From NCBI RefSeq assembly GCF_001949145.1, contig NW_019091362.1, positions 4,579,084 to 4,643,083 on the forward strand: a DNA stretch of 64,000 nt. The letters run 5' to 3'. A program made the position numbers and the translations under genes. Source of the DNA: Acanthaster planci (lineage: Eukaryota; Echinodermata; Asteroidea; Valvatida; Acanthasteridae). Below are positions 1-13,726 of this stretch, in pieces (the stretch's first letter is position 1; the number at the start of each line of letters is the position of its first letter). Below the pieces are notes generated by a model, which saw only the letters and a list, made by a program, of their open reading frames with translations, was not told where the DNA came from and searched no databases.

Positions 1-2012
1 GAAAGGTCGAGTTAGCCCCGCACGTTGCTTCTAATGTACAATTAAAAGGTTTGAGATTTCACTGTTTGTTTGAAATGGCGTCGTACATGACCACAACCTG
101 TTTCTTCCGCTGGTTCTGAAGCCAGGCCGAAATAAGCACTATTGGCTACCGTTACGGCTGCACAACATGCAGCGGCGTATCCGGCTTTTGGTGTCAGAGG
201 GCAAATTAAAAAGTGAATGTGGCATCGGGCTCATTCAACATAATGTCGGGGGAGAAAAAATATATCAAAAGCCTTAGTCACTGTCCCGACATCTTGCTTT
301 TATTTCGTGGTATTGTTTTCATAGGGTTTTGGTGCTAACATTTGAAAAATAATAATACGGATTACTTTCTCACCTATGAAGTCTTCTTTGTAAAAAAAAT
401 CCGTCAAGGGGAAAGTTGCTCCCCTCCCCCACTGATGGATACGCCACTGACAGCATAGCGTCCCAATGGAAAAATCTTACGTCGTAACCATGAAACACAC
501 AATGAGGATACAGCCCAGCATCCAGGTAGCGGGCTGCCATAGAACTGTGTGAGACTTTGTATGCCATTGGCTTGACCACGTTTAATGTCTTCATTGTACA
601 GTGCACTTGAACATATTATATTGTTAGATCTAACTATTTTACAATCCGCTCCGAGCGGAAAAAAGAATGCGTGTTTTTTTTTTGGTACTTACCGCACAGG
701 AGCGCCATGAGGCGCGCAAGTATATGCGCGTTTGACGCGGAGCACACTCAGTGCACGTAACTTATTTACTCCAGCATAAATAGTCTTTGCGTACACGCAG
801 AACGCGTGCAAGAACCCGCCTGTAACCATGCACCTGTCTTTCTTTTCGCCGATTGGAGGTGCACTTCAGCTCGGGGCGGATTAGATCCAACGTAGAGCGC
901 AAATGATACTACATTAGCAGCGAAATAAAGTTGATCCAACTGACACTTGGATGTTGGACAACTTCATTTCGTTGTTCTTGACTGAGACTTAACCCATATT
1001 TGCTTATAAATGTACCTTTTGCCACATTGTAAAGTAGTTACGCACATTCAAGCACAAAATATCTAAGTTCTGCAAGATTTACTTAGTGAGAGATTAACTG
1101 TGTATGTGGCTGCAAAAAAATGTACAAAAATGTACAAGTTCAAAAGCAACACTCTCTTTGAAGCCCCGTAAATAATGCACAGGCCGTAGGTCCGAATCTT
1201 CTATACTTTTGCCCGCGTTGCTATGAAGATCAGCTCAAAGTATTGTTCAAGTAAACGTTCCTTCCGCGGCATTCTGACCACAAAATGGAAAATTATGATG
1301 ACGATGTCCCCTACTACTGCAACCAAGGTGCCCTAAATTCATTTACTGGACGACATCAAGCGACACAGGAACTTTTTAAAACGAATAAAAAACCAGCCCT
1401 TTTACAAACGTTTTTAAAAGCGCAATACATGTTTTTCCCCGCTAAACGGCATCAAAATCTATCTTTACAACGACACAAAATGATACATTAAATTCTTTGA
1501 CGATTCAATGAGCCTGTCAATCATCCGTCCTTTGACATCTTCCTCCCAAAAGGCTTGCTCACCCGATGCTACCATTTTAATGGTCAGTTACACTCAATTA
1601 ATTTCGCGTTGAGCAAGCAGGGAATATTTTCTTGCTGAATTAAATTTCCTTCCACATGATTCGCTCTGACAACCACGGAACGTCGTGAAATTGATTGTTG
1701 GGTAGCAAGCGCCGAACACACGTCTTGTTCTCCTTTTTCCCTCTTCCCCCCATCTCTCCACATTCTCTCGGTGTCGTGCACTCGGTCTTAATTCACCGCA
1801 CTCGAATTCGCGTCTCAGTGGGCACTTTCTAAACCTTGGACGAAATGTAGGAGCGCGGCTATCTCCAGCAATTTTGTTTTCATTTGACTTTCTCGTTTGA
1901 GGCCACCAAATCTTCATCCAAACGACAGTTTGTCTGAGAACAGCAATGTTGTTTTTTGATACGCACAGATATTTTGAACTAAATCTGAAAAGGGTTGTGA
2001 GTTTCAACGCGC
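1..2012. other. Intergenic, no gene recognised
   Basis: No ORF here looks like a protein of a known family. Positions 690-900 are locally CpG-rich and contain a short minus-strand ATG followed by a consensus donor (708-693), which could be the first coding exon of a gene running off the left edge. Sixteen coding bases are too few to claim it. Confidence 0.4.
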
Positions 2013-2188
2013 AATACGGTCGATTCACAATAGTGCGCTTCCAAGAGTTTGCAACGCGTTGACCAATCACATTGCGCGAAATTTGTCGACCCTTTCCAAA
2101 TGCGTATTGGGTCGACAAATTTCGCGCATTGTGATTGGTCAACACGTTGCAAACTCTTGGAGGCGCACTTCTGCGAATCGCTCGTATT
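2013..2188. mobile_element. Palindromic MITE family 1, copy A
   Basis: Almost the whole element is an inverted repeat. The left end reads AATACG...CGATTC.CA..AGTGCGC, then CCAAGAGTTTGCAACGCG and GACCAATCAC. The right end is its reverse complement, ending CGTATT. A short unpaired centre lies near 2095-2105. It has no coding capacity, which fits a foldback or miniature inverted-repeat DNA transposon. Two further copies lie near 16.3 and 48.0 kb. Confidence 0.75.
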
Positions 2189-3659
2189 AGAAAGTGCTAC
2201 AAAGTCACGCTATACACTACCATTTACTGGCTGAAGGAGTAATGGTTGTTGCACTTTCTTCAAGCTCGTGAGAAAAGTTTTCACCAAAGGCAAAAAAAGG
2301 GAAAGTGCCTTCGTACATTAGTATGGCAAAGTTTTTTGAGTTTGTAAAGTTTCATAGGGCTATATACAGTGAATGATACATGTAGCTGAGAGAAATCCCC
2401 TAAATTTAATCCACCTTCGAAAAAGCCAAGACGGTTCGATGTGGAATGTTCATAAATTCCAAAAAGCGTGACCCTTTCCCTAAATTTCAAACATCAAACA
2501 GCCGTTTGTTACCAGATTTTCCCTTCACCCGACCCCGAAAAAGAGTGATGATGAGATTAGTCTAGCTCAGCCTAGGGCCACAGCGATTCTTCCCCAATAT
2601 TTCCAGTCGCTGGAATCCATGGGCATAAATATGTTCCTAAGAGCAACAATTTTGGACAAGGTCTAAAACTGCGCTCTTTAGCCCTCGGGATATTTTGGGG
2701 ACGGGAGGGGGATGGGTGCCCTGGTCGCGAAACTGCTTGTTTACTATATATTAATCCAGGGAAAATGCACTTTTAAAAACCTTGTGACCGGGTTAGACTA
2801 ACAACGATTATGCGCGGCAACCGTGGAATGGTGCCGTCTCAATGGCGAGCATACCATAATACACGACGACAAGTCTGTGAACAGACCACTCCGAAAAAAA
2901 ATATTACAAAGACACACTATCGAATGAAAGAGTCATTAAAAATGAAAGGAGATAAATTGTCTTGCAATCTAATCTTGGCGAGAAGACAAAGGCTTCAAAA
3001 TAATCCTTCGCAATATAATAACCTTGGAAGTGCATGTATTTTAAGTAAAATTAACAGTTTGCGTCATTTTGAGGAAATAACTGATTTGTTTGAAAAAATC
3101 TAAACACGACATCAAATTAAACCAGACAATACCCGTTTCTTCACAGTACGGCTGGTATCACAATAGAACATAACAGAAATTTGATTTGAATCACATCACT
3201 CCCTAGATGAACGATATGAAAGCGTCGAAACAAACAAATTCAACCGTTATTTCACATGACGCCGGTAATATTTAGGCAGAAGTCCTTTCTGCGAGGAATT
3301 TTTAGAAAGCAATGACGTGCAGACCAGGTTGTTTACAAGCTGTCGGCTTTTTTGTCGGTCTTGTTGCAACACTTTCGTACCTTTGAGTTCTGCTCGAGCG
3401 TAAGAGCGACCCAAATCAAGTGTGCTTCGATGCACAGTTGCTAGGGACCGAATTGTCTCAAATCGTAGCAAGCGTCATCTTATTTTTGTGAATTTTTTTT
3501 TACTACACGATCATCCTCGATCTTGCAAAAGCCTGAAACCTCTCAACACTAGAATTCATTTGTAATTTGCTACGACAAAAATTATAAGTTAAAAATTAGT
3601 TCAAAGAACAAGCGCATCCAATATACAACACCGGGGCCCGCTTTTCTAACTTATTCAGA
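2189..3659. other. Intergenic, no gene recognised
   Basis: AT-rich sequence with short ORFs of no recognisable family and no convincing exon. A 97-codon ORF near 2.8-3.1 kb is lysine- and asparagine-rich and looks like chance. Confidence 0.4.
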
Positions 3660-3780
3660 CAGTCTCCAGACGACGGACAGAGCATACTGTCCGAAACGTT
3701 GAGTAACTACGGCTCTTTTCAGAACCCCACATAATCAAAAAGAGATGTACCCATGGTGCTACCGCAAACCTATCTAGTTT
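3660..3780 (+). repeat. Dispersed stem-loop repeat, copy A
   Basis: This shares a long interrupted match with 37493-37606. Both copies contain a perfect 7-bp stem, CGGACAG/CTGTCCG, around AGCATA, followed by AAAC or AAAT. Both then have a GG(C/T)TCTTTT...AACC hairpin and end GCAAACCTATCTAGTTT. The layout of CNGACGA-like bases, stem and GAAA resembles hammerhead-like motifs carried by some retroelements, but the core is not intact. An inverted partial copy of the second hairpin lies at about 3862-3880. Confidence 0.6.
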
Positions 3781-6700
3781 ACTAACTCAGGTCCGTTTCC
3801 AATATTTAGTTGAAGAGATTTACGATATCACCATGCAGGATATCTCTTTCACGAGTATGCGTGGTTCTGAAAAGAACCGGATGGTACTCCGTTTTTATTT
3901 ATTATAATGTTAGAGTTCTGGGGAAATTTAAAACGGTCAAAAAGATAGTTATAATGTTTTCACACCCTCTCTGTGTAGTATTTTAAAGTAAGTGTTGAAA
4001 ATGTGCGCGTGCATACTTCCAAACCAGTCACGCGGAGAGTATTTTATCTAATTACTTCAACGAGTGGACATGGCCGTGTCGAATCGTTAGCATCGGCCCC
4101 ATCAATCATAGATAAGTTTCCCCGATATCCGGCTGATTTAGCGTCTAAGACGGGGGACAAACACTCCAGGAAATCGCCCAGTCTCGGAATTAATGTTCAG
4201 CGACATCCGCGCCCCCTCCGTGCCGTGGAACTTTGCTCTACGCCAGTTGGGTTATTTGTCATAAAGAAACACTTTCCCGGAACTTAAAAGAGAATTAATT
4301 GCGGGAGGGAAACAGGAGGCATTATGTGGTCAAGGTGGTCAAATTTCACGAGACAAACGCAAATTTGTCAGAGGCGGTTGAATGACCACAAAAACACTGG
4401 AGTGTGGGATAATTGGAACCCTCAAATTTTGACAACTGGGGGATGCTTTTTCTATTTCAAAACAATGAGACAAATTGCTGTTTTTCACAAATTAAGGGAA
4501 GGCTTTAAAGGCATCTATTTCCAGTAACTGAGACTCATTGAAACAGTGTTGTCCCGGCCGTAAAATACGTGAGAGCAAAAGAATTCAATAACATTATCGA
4601 TAAGAAGGAAAGTGTCCTGGAACATAAGCCTTGTCCCTCAGGCCTTTTACTAATATGTACCGATAGACTGCTGTACTATGACTGAGATATCATACCCACA
4701 AAAAGAAGTGCCCGACATTTCTTTTTCTACCTGCATGGCCCAAAATGATTTTTCTTTGAATGAATTCTTAATGTCGGGCTGATAGGTGTATCTTTCTTCC
4801 CGCCATATCTACAAAATGAAATGATATGTCTGTTTACAAAGAATGCAGTGTAAAGTGTGAACATCTTTTTCCACTCCGTGCCATGTCTGGGTGTGACCAC
4901 ACTGCACAGGGTGTAAGTTTCAAGGCCTAAACTTGCCGTGAGTACGCATACGAAAAAGATCACCTTGCAACCCTGACAAATAAATCAAACCCCGAAAAAG
5001 GCTCGCTTTGTGTATTTTGCGACGTATGACACTAAACGTGTCTACTGGACCACAAAATAGCGCGTAAGGTCGGGAACACTGTAGGCCTACCCGAGCTAGC
5101 CACGATCGGGTGTCGCGGACAGCTTCACCAGATAAATGCTGAAACACACACCTAAATGGATGGCTACGGTTGCGGGTGGACTAAACCAAACGCAAGGCAC
5201 AGCATTGGCACATCCAACCACTTCGACATACTGACATGGACTCTGGCATATTCCAATACATGTAAACTGTAATGATCCGAGCAAATACTCAGACACATCA
5301 TCGGCAATACATATAAATGTAAAGTACATAGTCGTTTTGTGAGCCAGTAGTTTTTGTAATTTTTTTTCCCACTCTGTGTTGTTGTACAGCCAGTCTGTCA
5401 TCCAAATTGCGATATTGAAGAGGACGCGTGATGACTGTGTGGCACGATATTTATCTCAACTTTCCTTTTAATAAGTACCTGGGTTCTAATTATCGTTTGA
5501 GGGGGACGGGGATTTACTGCTCGTTTCGGAGACACCATAAAGTTTTATTGCCTGGAAGGAGGTCTTTCTATTGTAATAATAGAATATTGTAATAATTGTG
5601 TAATAAACTCCTGAGAAATAAAGGAAAGTTAAATGCTATAAAGTTTGACTACTATAACGAAAACGACAACCCTTGGCGCAGTCAAGGCTTTGATGCAGTC
5701 AAAGCTTTGGCCTAATCTTCCGTCCGTGCTCCCTTGAAATTTGGAAATCAAGGAAAATAATAGTACTACAGAACTAAAGGCTACTTGGACTTGTGCCCCC
5801 TCCCACTGTAACATTAAGCTTCCCTACTTACCCCTTTAGATTGAGAACATTGGATACGCTGCTGACGATGACCTAAGAGACATGTGATTAAACGTCTTTG
5901 GTTGTGAATAAACCTAAGTCTCCAAGTCTACAATGAAGTTTGGGAATCCGTCCGAATGTCGCCGCTCAGAGACAATTTCCTTTACTTCTAGGGGGTTTAT
6001 TGCACATGTGCGAAGCACTGCAAAGCTTCCCCTTCCACGGCAACAAAATGGTGCACCCGACCCGACTACCCACCGCTACTTATAAGTAGGGTTTCTACAC
6101 CAAATTCGCCATGCTATAACCAGGTTGGCATCGTAGGACTACGTTTACATTTAAGAAATACATGGTCTTAAGTTGAATCCAGATCTTAAAAAAAATAAAA
6201 AGGCGCAGACTTGCATTTTCCGCTTGGAAAAAAAATGTTTTAAAAATCCAACTAACCAGGCCTCCAATACGCAACCAAATCGAAATCGAATTAGTTTGTG
6301 TAAACGCAGCCAATGTAAACTCACACAACCGGCCATCTGGAGAGAAGCAGCAGCTAGGGAAATACTCAGTGCGCCTGGACGGCAGTGGGTCTTAGGACGC
6401 CAATAGATACCCAGACTCATTCCGGTGGGAAAAGAAATGACCCTCCAATCTGCCTGCAAAAATAACTCTCCACCAACCTACAAGAGCGCGGTGTATCTCG
6501 ATTGCTTCCAACTGTCCCGGTTCCGCTTACCGGCGTACGGTAAGTTGGAAGATCTCGCAAATAAACTGTACTTTGAACATGACTGAACAACGGTTACCCT
6601 TTACGAACATTCCCAGAGAAAGTCGCCACAGTTGTGAAAATAAGTTGTCTTCAACTTCTGTCATTTCGCAGTAAGAAATTGTTTTTTTAATTCGCTTATA

Positions 6701-8940
6701 TTCGTCAAATCTGAACCAGCCCAACAGCAAAATTCAAGCAATTTGAATTTTGTCGGTGAAGCTTATTGTTTGTTCTATTCTGATATGAAGACGTTAACAC
6801 AGGAAAAGAAGCTTGCCTAGCCTTTTTCATATTTCAATGTCTGAGTGGCTGCCGTCAAGTTAGTTTTTAGGCAGACTCAAAGGCAGTGACTCCTTAAGAA
6901 TATAAGCACTACATTGGTCTTGTCTCATTACATCCTAAAGTATCCGTTTCTGTTTCTTTGCTCTTGTGATAAAGCTGAAAGGTGCATATTTCCTCACAAA
7001 ATTGGTTCGCACGCCTTTCCCTAGTGTCTCCGTGCACACAACCGGGCAGCTCTGCGCCAGTATCTTTGCATAAATCTAATTTGGCAGGATGCATCGTAAT
7101 TGATCCGCCCGGCATCATATAACCGTCCCGTGTGATCCCCCGCCCCGAGCCGTCTTTATCCACCTAATGTGTTTTCATCGGAGAACCAAACACCCTGTTG
7201 CATTAGCGCAACGCGTCGGAGTTCTCCTCCCGTATCCCGCTGAAATGTCTTCGATTTGGTTCTCTCCCTTTCCCGTTCCTTTACAATCAATATGATGATG
7301 ATTTCTGGATTTGGGAATCGGGTGATTCTATCTGATTGTTTTTACCCACGGATTTATAGTGTGTGTTTGTCGGACGGACGCCGAAGTGGAGTCATGTGAT
7401 TCGTTTATGTCTCTGTCTCAAAAAGGGCAGTTTAAAGACCAACTTCAATGTGTCAGCCAAATTACTGATTCGTTTTTTGATTCTGTTATCTGTGTGTAGG
7501 TATGTTTGAAGTGAATCCGATGTTAAGAATGAGCTTTTTTACACTGTGGATATTTAAATTGAATTATGGATGAACAAAAGCAAAGGAAAATTATACAGAT
7601 TTCAGATATTTCAGACTCAATTTCTGGAATAAAATTCAAGCAAGCATTGGCAAAATAATTTCCATCTGCGTAAAAGAAAGACAACGTAGCGTGTACGCGG
7701 ATAGCACTGGGCTACTTTAATTTAATCAACAACGAAATACCCACATCTTTAACTGGGCCCATGTCACTACCGACGCACAGAATAGCCTTCGCGTTCCACG
7801 TGTGGCGTTTACCACGGTCCAGCTCCTCCAGTAAGCCCCGGCGGCCCCACGGGAGAATCGGGTGCACTCTGCCTCTCTGAACTCCCGATCGTTGACAATA
7901 TCACAGCCATTAATGTTCTTTTCCGGCCAAACGTGTGTGTTGGGTCACTGCTTCTTATTAAGGTGGTTGAGTTCAGGTACGAAGTCCGCAGGGAACGGGA
8001 GTGCCGATTCTAAGATTGAGTCCACGATTTTGTTTTCTGTCTCCTGTTTTCTTCTGTATCTACAAGCAGTCGTTTGCCGCTTGGTGTTTGAAGTAGAATT
8101 GTTAACCTGGATTTGTATATTTATGTTGGCGATTCCATGTTGGAGACATTCAAGAAGTCCCCAATGGATTGCCCACTTTTAGCTGTCATGTATTTTAACC
8201 TTTGGTGAAGTACAAACTCTAGAGTACGCATGAAGAACACACAATTGGCACCGCAGAAAGCTGCAGTGAACTCGTCCCAGAAAAGAAAATCTGACGAAAA
8301 TAGTGAAATTAGGGTCAATGACTCTCAAGAAGTCTGGGGCGTACTTTGGTGACAGGTTGGCGAAAGAGCAATCATCTCTCCTGGCTTCAATTACAAGATA
8401 CATGAAGGGAAAAAATTCAACAAAACAACTGAAATCTCGCATAATCCGGAATTAATATCCAAAGGTAGGATTGGGCTTGAGAAGTCTTGTCGGTGTAGTA
8501 ATAAAAAAAGTTCTCGTTTGGGCAGAACTTATCTGACAGATCGGTCATTAACTCCCAGAGGCTTAGACGAGAAGATGGTGTATGAGCAGCGTTAGGTCGG
8601 TGCGGGGGGGGGGAGTTATCTCACCTAGCGATGACTCCCTTAGCCAATGCGGATGTGTGCTCAAAAGTGGCCGGCTAGGATTGCAGCTCCTGGGACCAAT
8701 GGAGAACATTGACGGTCGCGGCATAATACGGCCGACTTTGTCCGGCAAATAAAAAAGCCCCGGGTGTGACATGAACAATAGGACCAGACGCTGGTTGGTT
8801 CAATGTGTTTCGTCCCTTGGGGAGACAGCCCTGACGCGGAAATACGCTCTACCTCGGCGAAATAGGGTTGATGAATAGTACACTTCTCGACACTTCCGAA
8901 GAGGAAAAATGAAATCGAACGCTGTGCGACCCAAACTTAC
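3781..8940. other. Intergenic, no gene recognised
   Basis: No exon with both splice sites and a recognisable product was found. A few minus-strand donor-like sites (near 5.83 and 6.53 kb) lack a convincing upstream exon. The region is AT-rich with scattered short ORFs. Confidence 0.35.
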
Positions 8941-9073
8941 CTTTGGGATCCACAGCCGGGCGACTTTCTGGATCTTTCCCCGTGAGAGGCAATATTGTTC
9001 TGCAGGAAATGAGAGAATAAGTCTCGATCTCAATTGGTTTCCTAGGATAAACATCTTGAACGGGAAAATAGTT
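8941..9073 (-). CDS. Candidate internal exon, unidentified
   Basis: On the minus strand a pyrimidine-containing acceptor (ending CCAAG) precedes 44 open codons. They end at AAAG|GTAAGT, a consensus donor, leaving phase 1. The peptide begins NYFPVQDVYPRKP and ends DPESRPAVDPK, a mixed and non-repetitive composition. I do not recognise the family, and no partner exon was found. The acceptor is weaker than the donor, so this could be chance. Confidence 0.3.
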
Positions 9074-12000
9074 CTTGGCCAAAATGTTTTAGTGAAAAAA
9101 TAATATACCAAGGTCCGGCTTGACTGATATACACCACAGGAGAAAAGTCCGGTTTCTGGTCCAATGGTGCAAAATTGTTAATGTGACAGTTTTTTTTTTC
9201 CTTTCAATTATTTTACTTTTCTGCTTTTCTCCCAGCTATGCATGTTGGACATCAGAAAAGGAGCAGATTTGTCCCACAGAAATAGATTTAACACGTACGT
9301 GGACAAACTCCCGTGCAATAAATGAAAAGGTCGTTAAACACTCGGGGTGTTAAGATTCAAATTTGCCTGCCACTGTTGACTTCCTATTTTTTCTTTTTAT
9401 TTCTCTGAACGAAATTCACTCTTTCCTCTCAGGCTGACATCATGATATATCTTTGAAATTGAGAACCACAAATATGCGAAAAATATTTAAACACTCGGTA
9501 GCAAAAGCGTTTGAAGTGAGTTTAGCAATAAGACCAGCAATTGAGACTTTTCAGGGTTGAAATGATTCCTTTGCACAATATACTGTGGCACAGTGTATCA
9601 ACTACACTGCATTGCTCTCGTCGAGTATTTTTGAGTCGGGCCATTTCTTTCTTTCTGGTTTTTTTTTTTGTTGTTGTTGAAAAATGACCACACGAATCGT
9701 AGCGGCTCTCAACACCTGACCAAGGGCAGGAAGTGAATCTTTAAGCTCCGCTTTGAAAACAAGTTGGAATACGTCGAGATGCATTTATGGTAACTCATCG
9801 AATCTGTTGGTGCGGTACTATTTTTTCAGGTGAAGCGAACTCATATGTGATTGGCCCTAACCCAGTTTACCAAGTATAATTTGAGTTGCACATTGGCAAG
9901 CATAAACAGGTTCATCGCAATGTTAACCAGGGGTACACTGGAACTTTATTCCATACGGACATACTGAATGAGAATGAACAGCAGATTTACACCAGAACAC
10001 ATCGTACAAATAGTACATCACTTATTATAAATCAATTCTTTTTTTCCCTAGTTGACAGTGACCAAGTCTGAACATTGACAGATTAGAGTCAGCTTTAATC
10101 GAACCTCTGAGGAGGCCATGTGGTTTTCGTTGGGTATCCTATACTAACTCCGAAGTGATACAATACAGTAACCGTCACAGGAATACCATATTCAACTTAA
10201 GGTTTTCGTTGCTCAAGCTTCCTTTTCACGCGACCCAGGATTTGTTCCAGTTTCGACTATGACACTGACGACTGGTTCACGTGGCCCTTTGGGAACAGTA
10301 AGGCTAGAGGCTATGGAGGAGAACCCCCCCCCGTCCCATGTCATTTACGTGGTTGCATTTTAAGTTGCTGAGCCATTGGACTGTGCGACAAGCTAAGTGT
10401 GAGTTCGGTACGTCTTCCACAATTGCCCTATAGGCTCTCCGTTGTGACCATCCATATTAATCCGGAAATCAAACTGAATTTCACCTTCTGTTTTATTGTT
10501 CCCATCTTAAAGTAATGCTAAATACCTTCCAGTAAAAATGTCAAAATAACTTTTTCCTGCTGCTTTCAATACCTTACGCTGATATCGTCCAGCTTAGGGG
10601 GCTTCAAGATTTTTGTGTTATAGTTCATTAATATTCAAAACACGGCAGACGCTCTTCTATCTAGATCGCATATTTTGCACAAGCTCGGAGGCTTCGTTCG
10701 CTTGTAGTCAGGTTCTCGCGTCAGAATACTCAGGCATGCTTAAAAGTGCGAGGAAAATTGTGCAGTGAAAGTCCTTCGATAATAGTCACCGAACTTAGAA
10801 CGGGAACACAGCTGCTGCTTTATCAAAGACTAAATGTTACCAGTGTCAACAGCTTGCAAAACATATTATTACGAAAAATTGGACATTTCAACTTGATTAC
10901 ACCTTAAAACATAATACTTCTAATTTAACCACAGCTGCAAACGTAACAATTAACCAAGGCAATAAACCGAGGTCATCAACGCTGTTAACATTATTAGAAT
11001 TTGCAATGAGACGCAAAGGGGAATATTTACCCCTTGAATTTTGTCGTGGAGCGAAAGGCACTTTTTCACGTTGCCATGGTGACTGATTCTACACCTGGCA
11101 AGCATTGTTGTTCACTGCCATCCAATTTCACCGCTCACCGATCACTTTGTTGTGGATGCGGTCAGCGAAAATGCGTGCAGAAAGTCAGCAAAATTGCGGG
11201 ACAGAAAGTCCTATTGCGTCCAAAGATTTCTACTTGGTTATGCATAAGCTGACTACCTATAACCAAGCCGATGCTGATAACTTAGCACAGGAAATCGTTC
11301 CGCTATAATATCTCTCCCTGAAGACCAGTTTCCTTCAACACCTGTTCTGCTCAACAACTGGACGATTAACAGCCAGGCGAAACAAAACAGATACCCACTT
11401 TGACCGACTTCGGTGTTTTTCCCCGCCTGATGATGATGGTCAGTGTCAGCTAACTTTTGTCTTTCGGGAGATAACATTCAGCTATTTGATCACATGAATA
11501 CCTGCAGCCCTGGATGCGCCGGACAACAATGAAATCATATCATACACTTCACTTAAAGAAGAAAACGGCGACAGGTTTTCAGCTTCTTATATTCATATTG
11601 AAAGGAGGTACCAAGGAGCGCCGTGGTATCAGCTTAAAGAAACACAATAAAAACGTGGAGTAATACCAGCGAATTAGCGGAGGCTGTCATCCTGCTGATT
11701 CGGAACAGCGCTTGTTCCCACGTGCTTGTAAGATATTGTTTCTCACTAAAGCCAAACCATTATGGGCAAAAACAATTATCCGGCGGAAGCGCCGAAAGGG
11801 CTCGTTAAGGCGTTAAAGACTGCATTCCTGTGAAGTCAGACGAGTACAGCAATTGCTCGACAACAATCCAATGCCGATCCTTTACACACCTGACTCAAAG
11901 ACGCCATTAATTATGTCACACTGACACAATGCACAATCATCTTGTTCAAGATGTGTGATTATGCATGATTCACTGAAACATTCTTTGCCATTTTGAGGTA

Positions 12001-13264
12001 TTGTTGGTGTCATTTATTATATTTTTGAAATCTTATTTTGTTCCAATCATGCAGTTGTGGTTCGTCCGTCGGTGGAATTGGTTAATAAACAAATATTAAA
12101 CACTTGTACCTGGATAGTCTGTGAATCTTTTATTTCTGAGAAATAACTATAAGAATTACAAAAAAATATTTCGAAAAATACTTTTTGTTTCTTTTAAACC
12201 AAATAAGAAAAACACAATAATTTAAGAAGATAGTACTCAATACTTTGAATCGAGAGGAATGTGCCTGCTTGGAAGCTGTCACTCGTTCTCAGTGTTAACA
12301 ATCTCATTAACAACTTCATTTAATGTGTCGCAAGCAGCTATCTATCAATCACTACAGACAATTACTTAACCACGGTGCAAGGGACCCCTCCAAGGAGCGG
12401 CAATACCTCTCTTGATCAAAATGAACAATTTGGTTAAGTGGTAGCGGCAACCCAAATGGTTAAGATAATGAAAATCATGACCCGGTGAGAGTGTTGGAGA
12501 TTACGCCTACCAAGATGGTGGGTTTAGTGGATTCCATTGGCACGTACGAAAGGAGACGACAGCTCCTTCATTTTACGGAACATGATTGGTTAGCTAATGG
12601 ACTTGGCGGGAAGATAATGAACGTTGCATGGGTATGGTACAAGCGACAGGAAGTGTCTTTACTGGCGTGCGCCGCAGCGTGGCTCATCATGCCGTCAGAA
12701 TAATTTTCTGATTCTGTTGTCAAGCTCTTTATTGGAAGGGGTCTCAGAAGGTTGTTGAATGATTCATGAATTCCCCTGTAGAATTAGGATCAAGGATAGG
12801 AAACGTCGCAGAGGAAGTATTTCAAACCCCAGCCACGCAGGAAAATTACCAAGGAGCTTCCTACCAGTGAAGGGCGTACAACCCCCTGAAGTTTCTAAAG
12901 TAATGGGGTTAAAGCAACGTATACATATAGGTTTCCAAGCGCTCTATGAATTGAACCGTTTATTACGTCATAAGATAAATTAATAAGATAATTAAGATAA
13001 TTCTGTGGAGCAATTTGAGATCAGTGAAATCTTTTCTCAACACTCACGGTAGAGGCAATTGTAATAAACTGTCCTGCGCAAGAACACAAGCACTATAGTG
13101 CTGAAGGGAATGCGAGCATCATCGCATGAGGGTCGAAAACCTGAGCCAATGTATCACGACGCCCTCCATCAAAGTCAACATTAAACCTAAAGCCACCGAC
13201 CAATTTTAATGTAAACTTCTGATTCCACCACAAAGATGTCTCAATTTCCCCCTTTCACCCACAG
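9074..13264. other. Intergenic or first intron of the neuropeptide gene
   Basis: Any upstream exon of the precursor at 13265 should lie here or left of the window. A search for an ATG with a hydrophobic leader ending in a phase-0 donor found none. Near 9.18-9.35 kb an ORF reads like a leader followed by a cysteine-containing peptide (CWTSEKEQICPTE). Its 'leader' is equally well a T/C-rich polypyrimidine tract ending in CAG, so it is unresolved. Confidence 0.3.
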
Positions 13265-13373
13265 ATATTGAACAGATTAGAACAGAGACTCTTTGGCAGT
13301 GACCTTTCAGAAGCCGAATCGTGGGGAGACAACCAGGGACAGCAATTAGAACTGGAACGGTACAGGCCTGCAG
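13265..13373 (+). CDS. Neuropeptide precursor, internal exon (propeptide)
   Basis: A strong acceptor (C/T-rich tract ending CCCACAG) precedes 36 open codons in phase 0, followed by a donor CAG|GTTAGT that leaves phase 1. The other two frames hit stops. The peptide starts ILNRLEQRLFGSDLSEAESW and continues with a Gln/Glu-rich stretch ending RYRPAG. This is a typical acidic propeptide spacer with no cysteines. It joins in frame to 13727-13830, where the split codon gives Asp. The signal-peptide exon is upstream and not located. Function is inferred from the next exon. Confidence 0.6.
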
Positions 13374-13726
13374 GTTAGTCTTTCATTCAGTCCTGCTGAT
13401 CGTACAAACTCCCGTATCATTATGCACCCTTCAAAAACAAGCACTGTTTCCTTGAGTGAACAATGGAAGTTCATTAACGTTTGGAGTTTTCTGTAAGGTT
13501 AGCAATTTGAGACCTGTTCATTTTCAAGGTTTTCTGCCCTCCTTTCCACAAAATGATTTTCCATACATCTCTCCATGCATTTTGTTTATTATTTGTCGTA
13601 CCTAAACTTATTCGAATAAAAGAGAGCACAACTTCAAACCGGGGATCATTTCAGCTTTAATCTAACCACATTTCAAAATCTTGTTTCCACTTTGTCCATC
13701 AATCGGTTTTGCCCTCATCCACGAAG

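Noticed and set aside
693-708. Minus-strand ATGGCGCTCCTGTGCG then consensus donor, in a CpG-rich patch
   Set aside because: Could start a leader-bearing protein (MALLCG...), but 16 coding bases with no following exon in the window are not enough.
9120-9353. ORF resembling a signal peptide plus a three-cysteine peptide
   Set aside because: The hydrophobic leader is produced by a T/C-rich tract that is a better fit to a splice acceptor; there is no family match and no dibasic sites.
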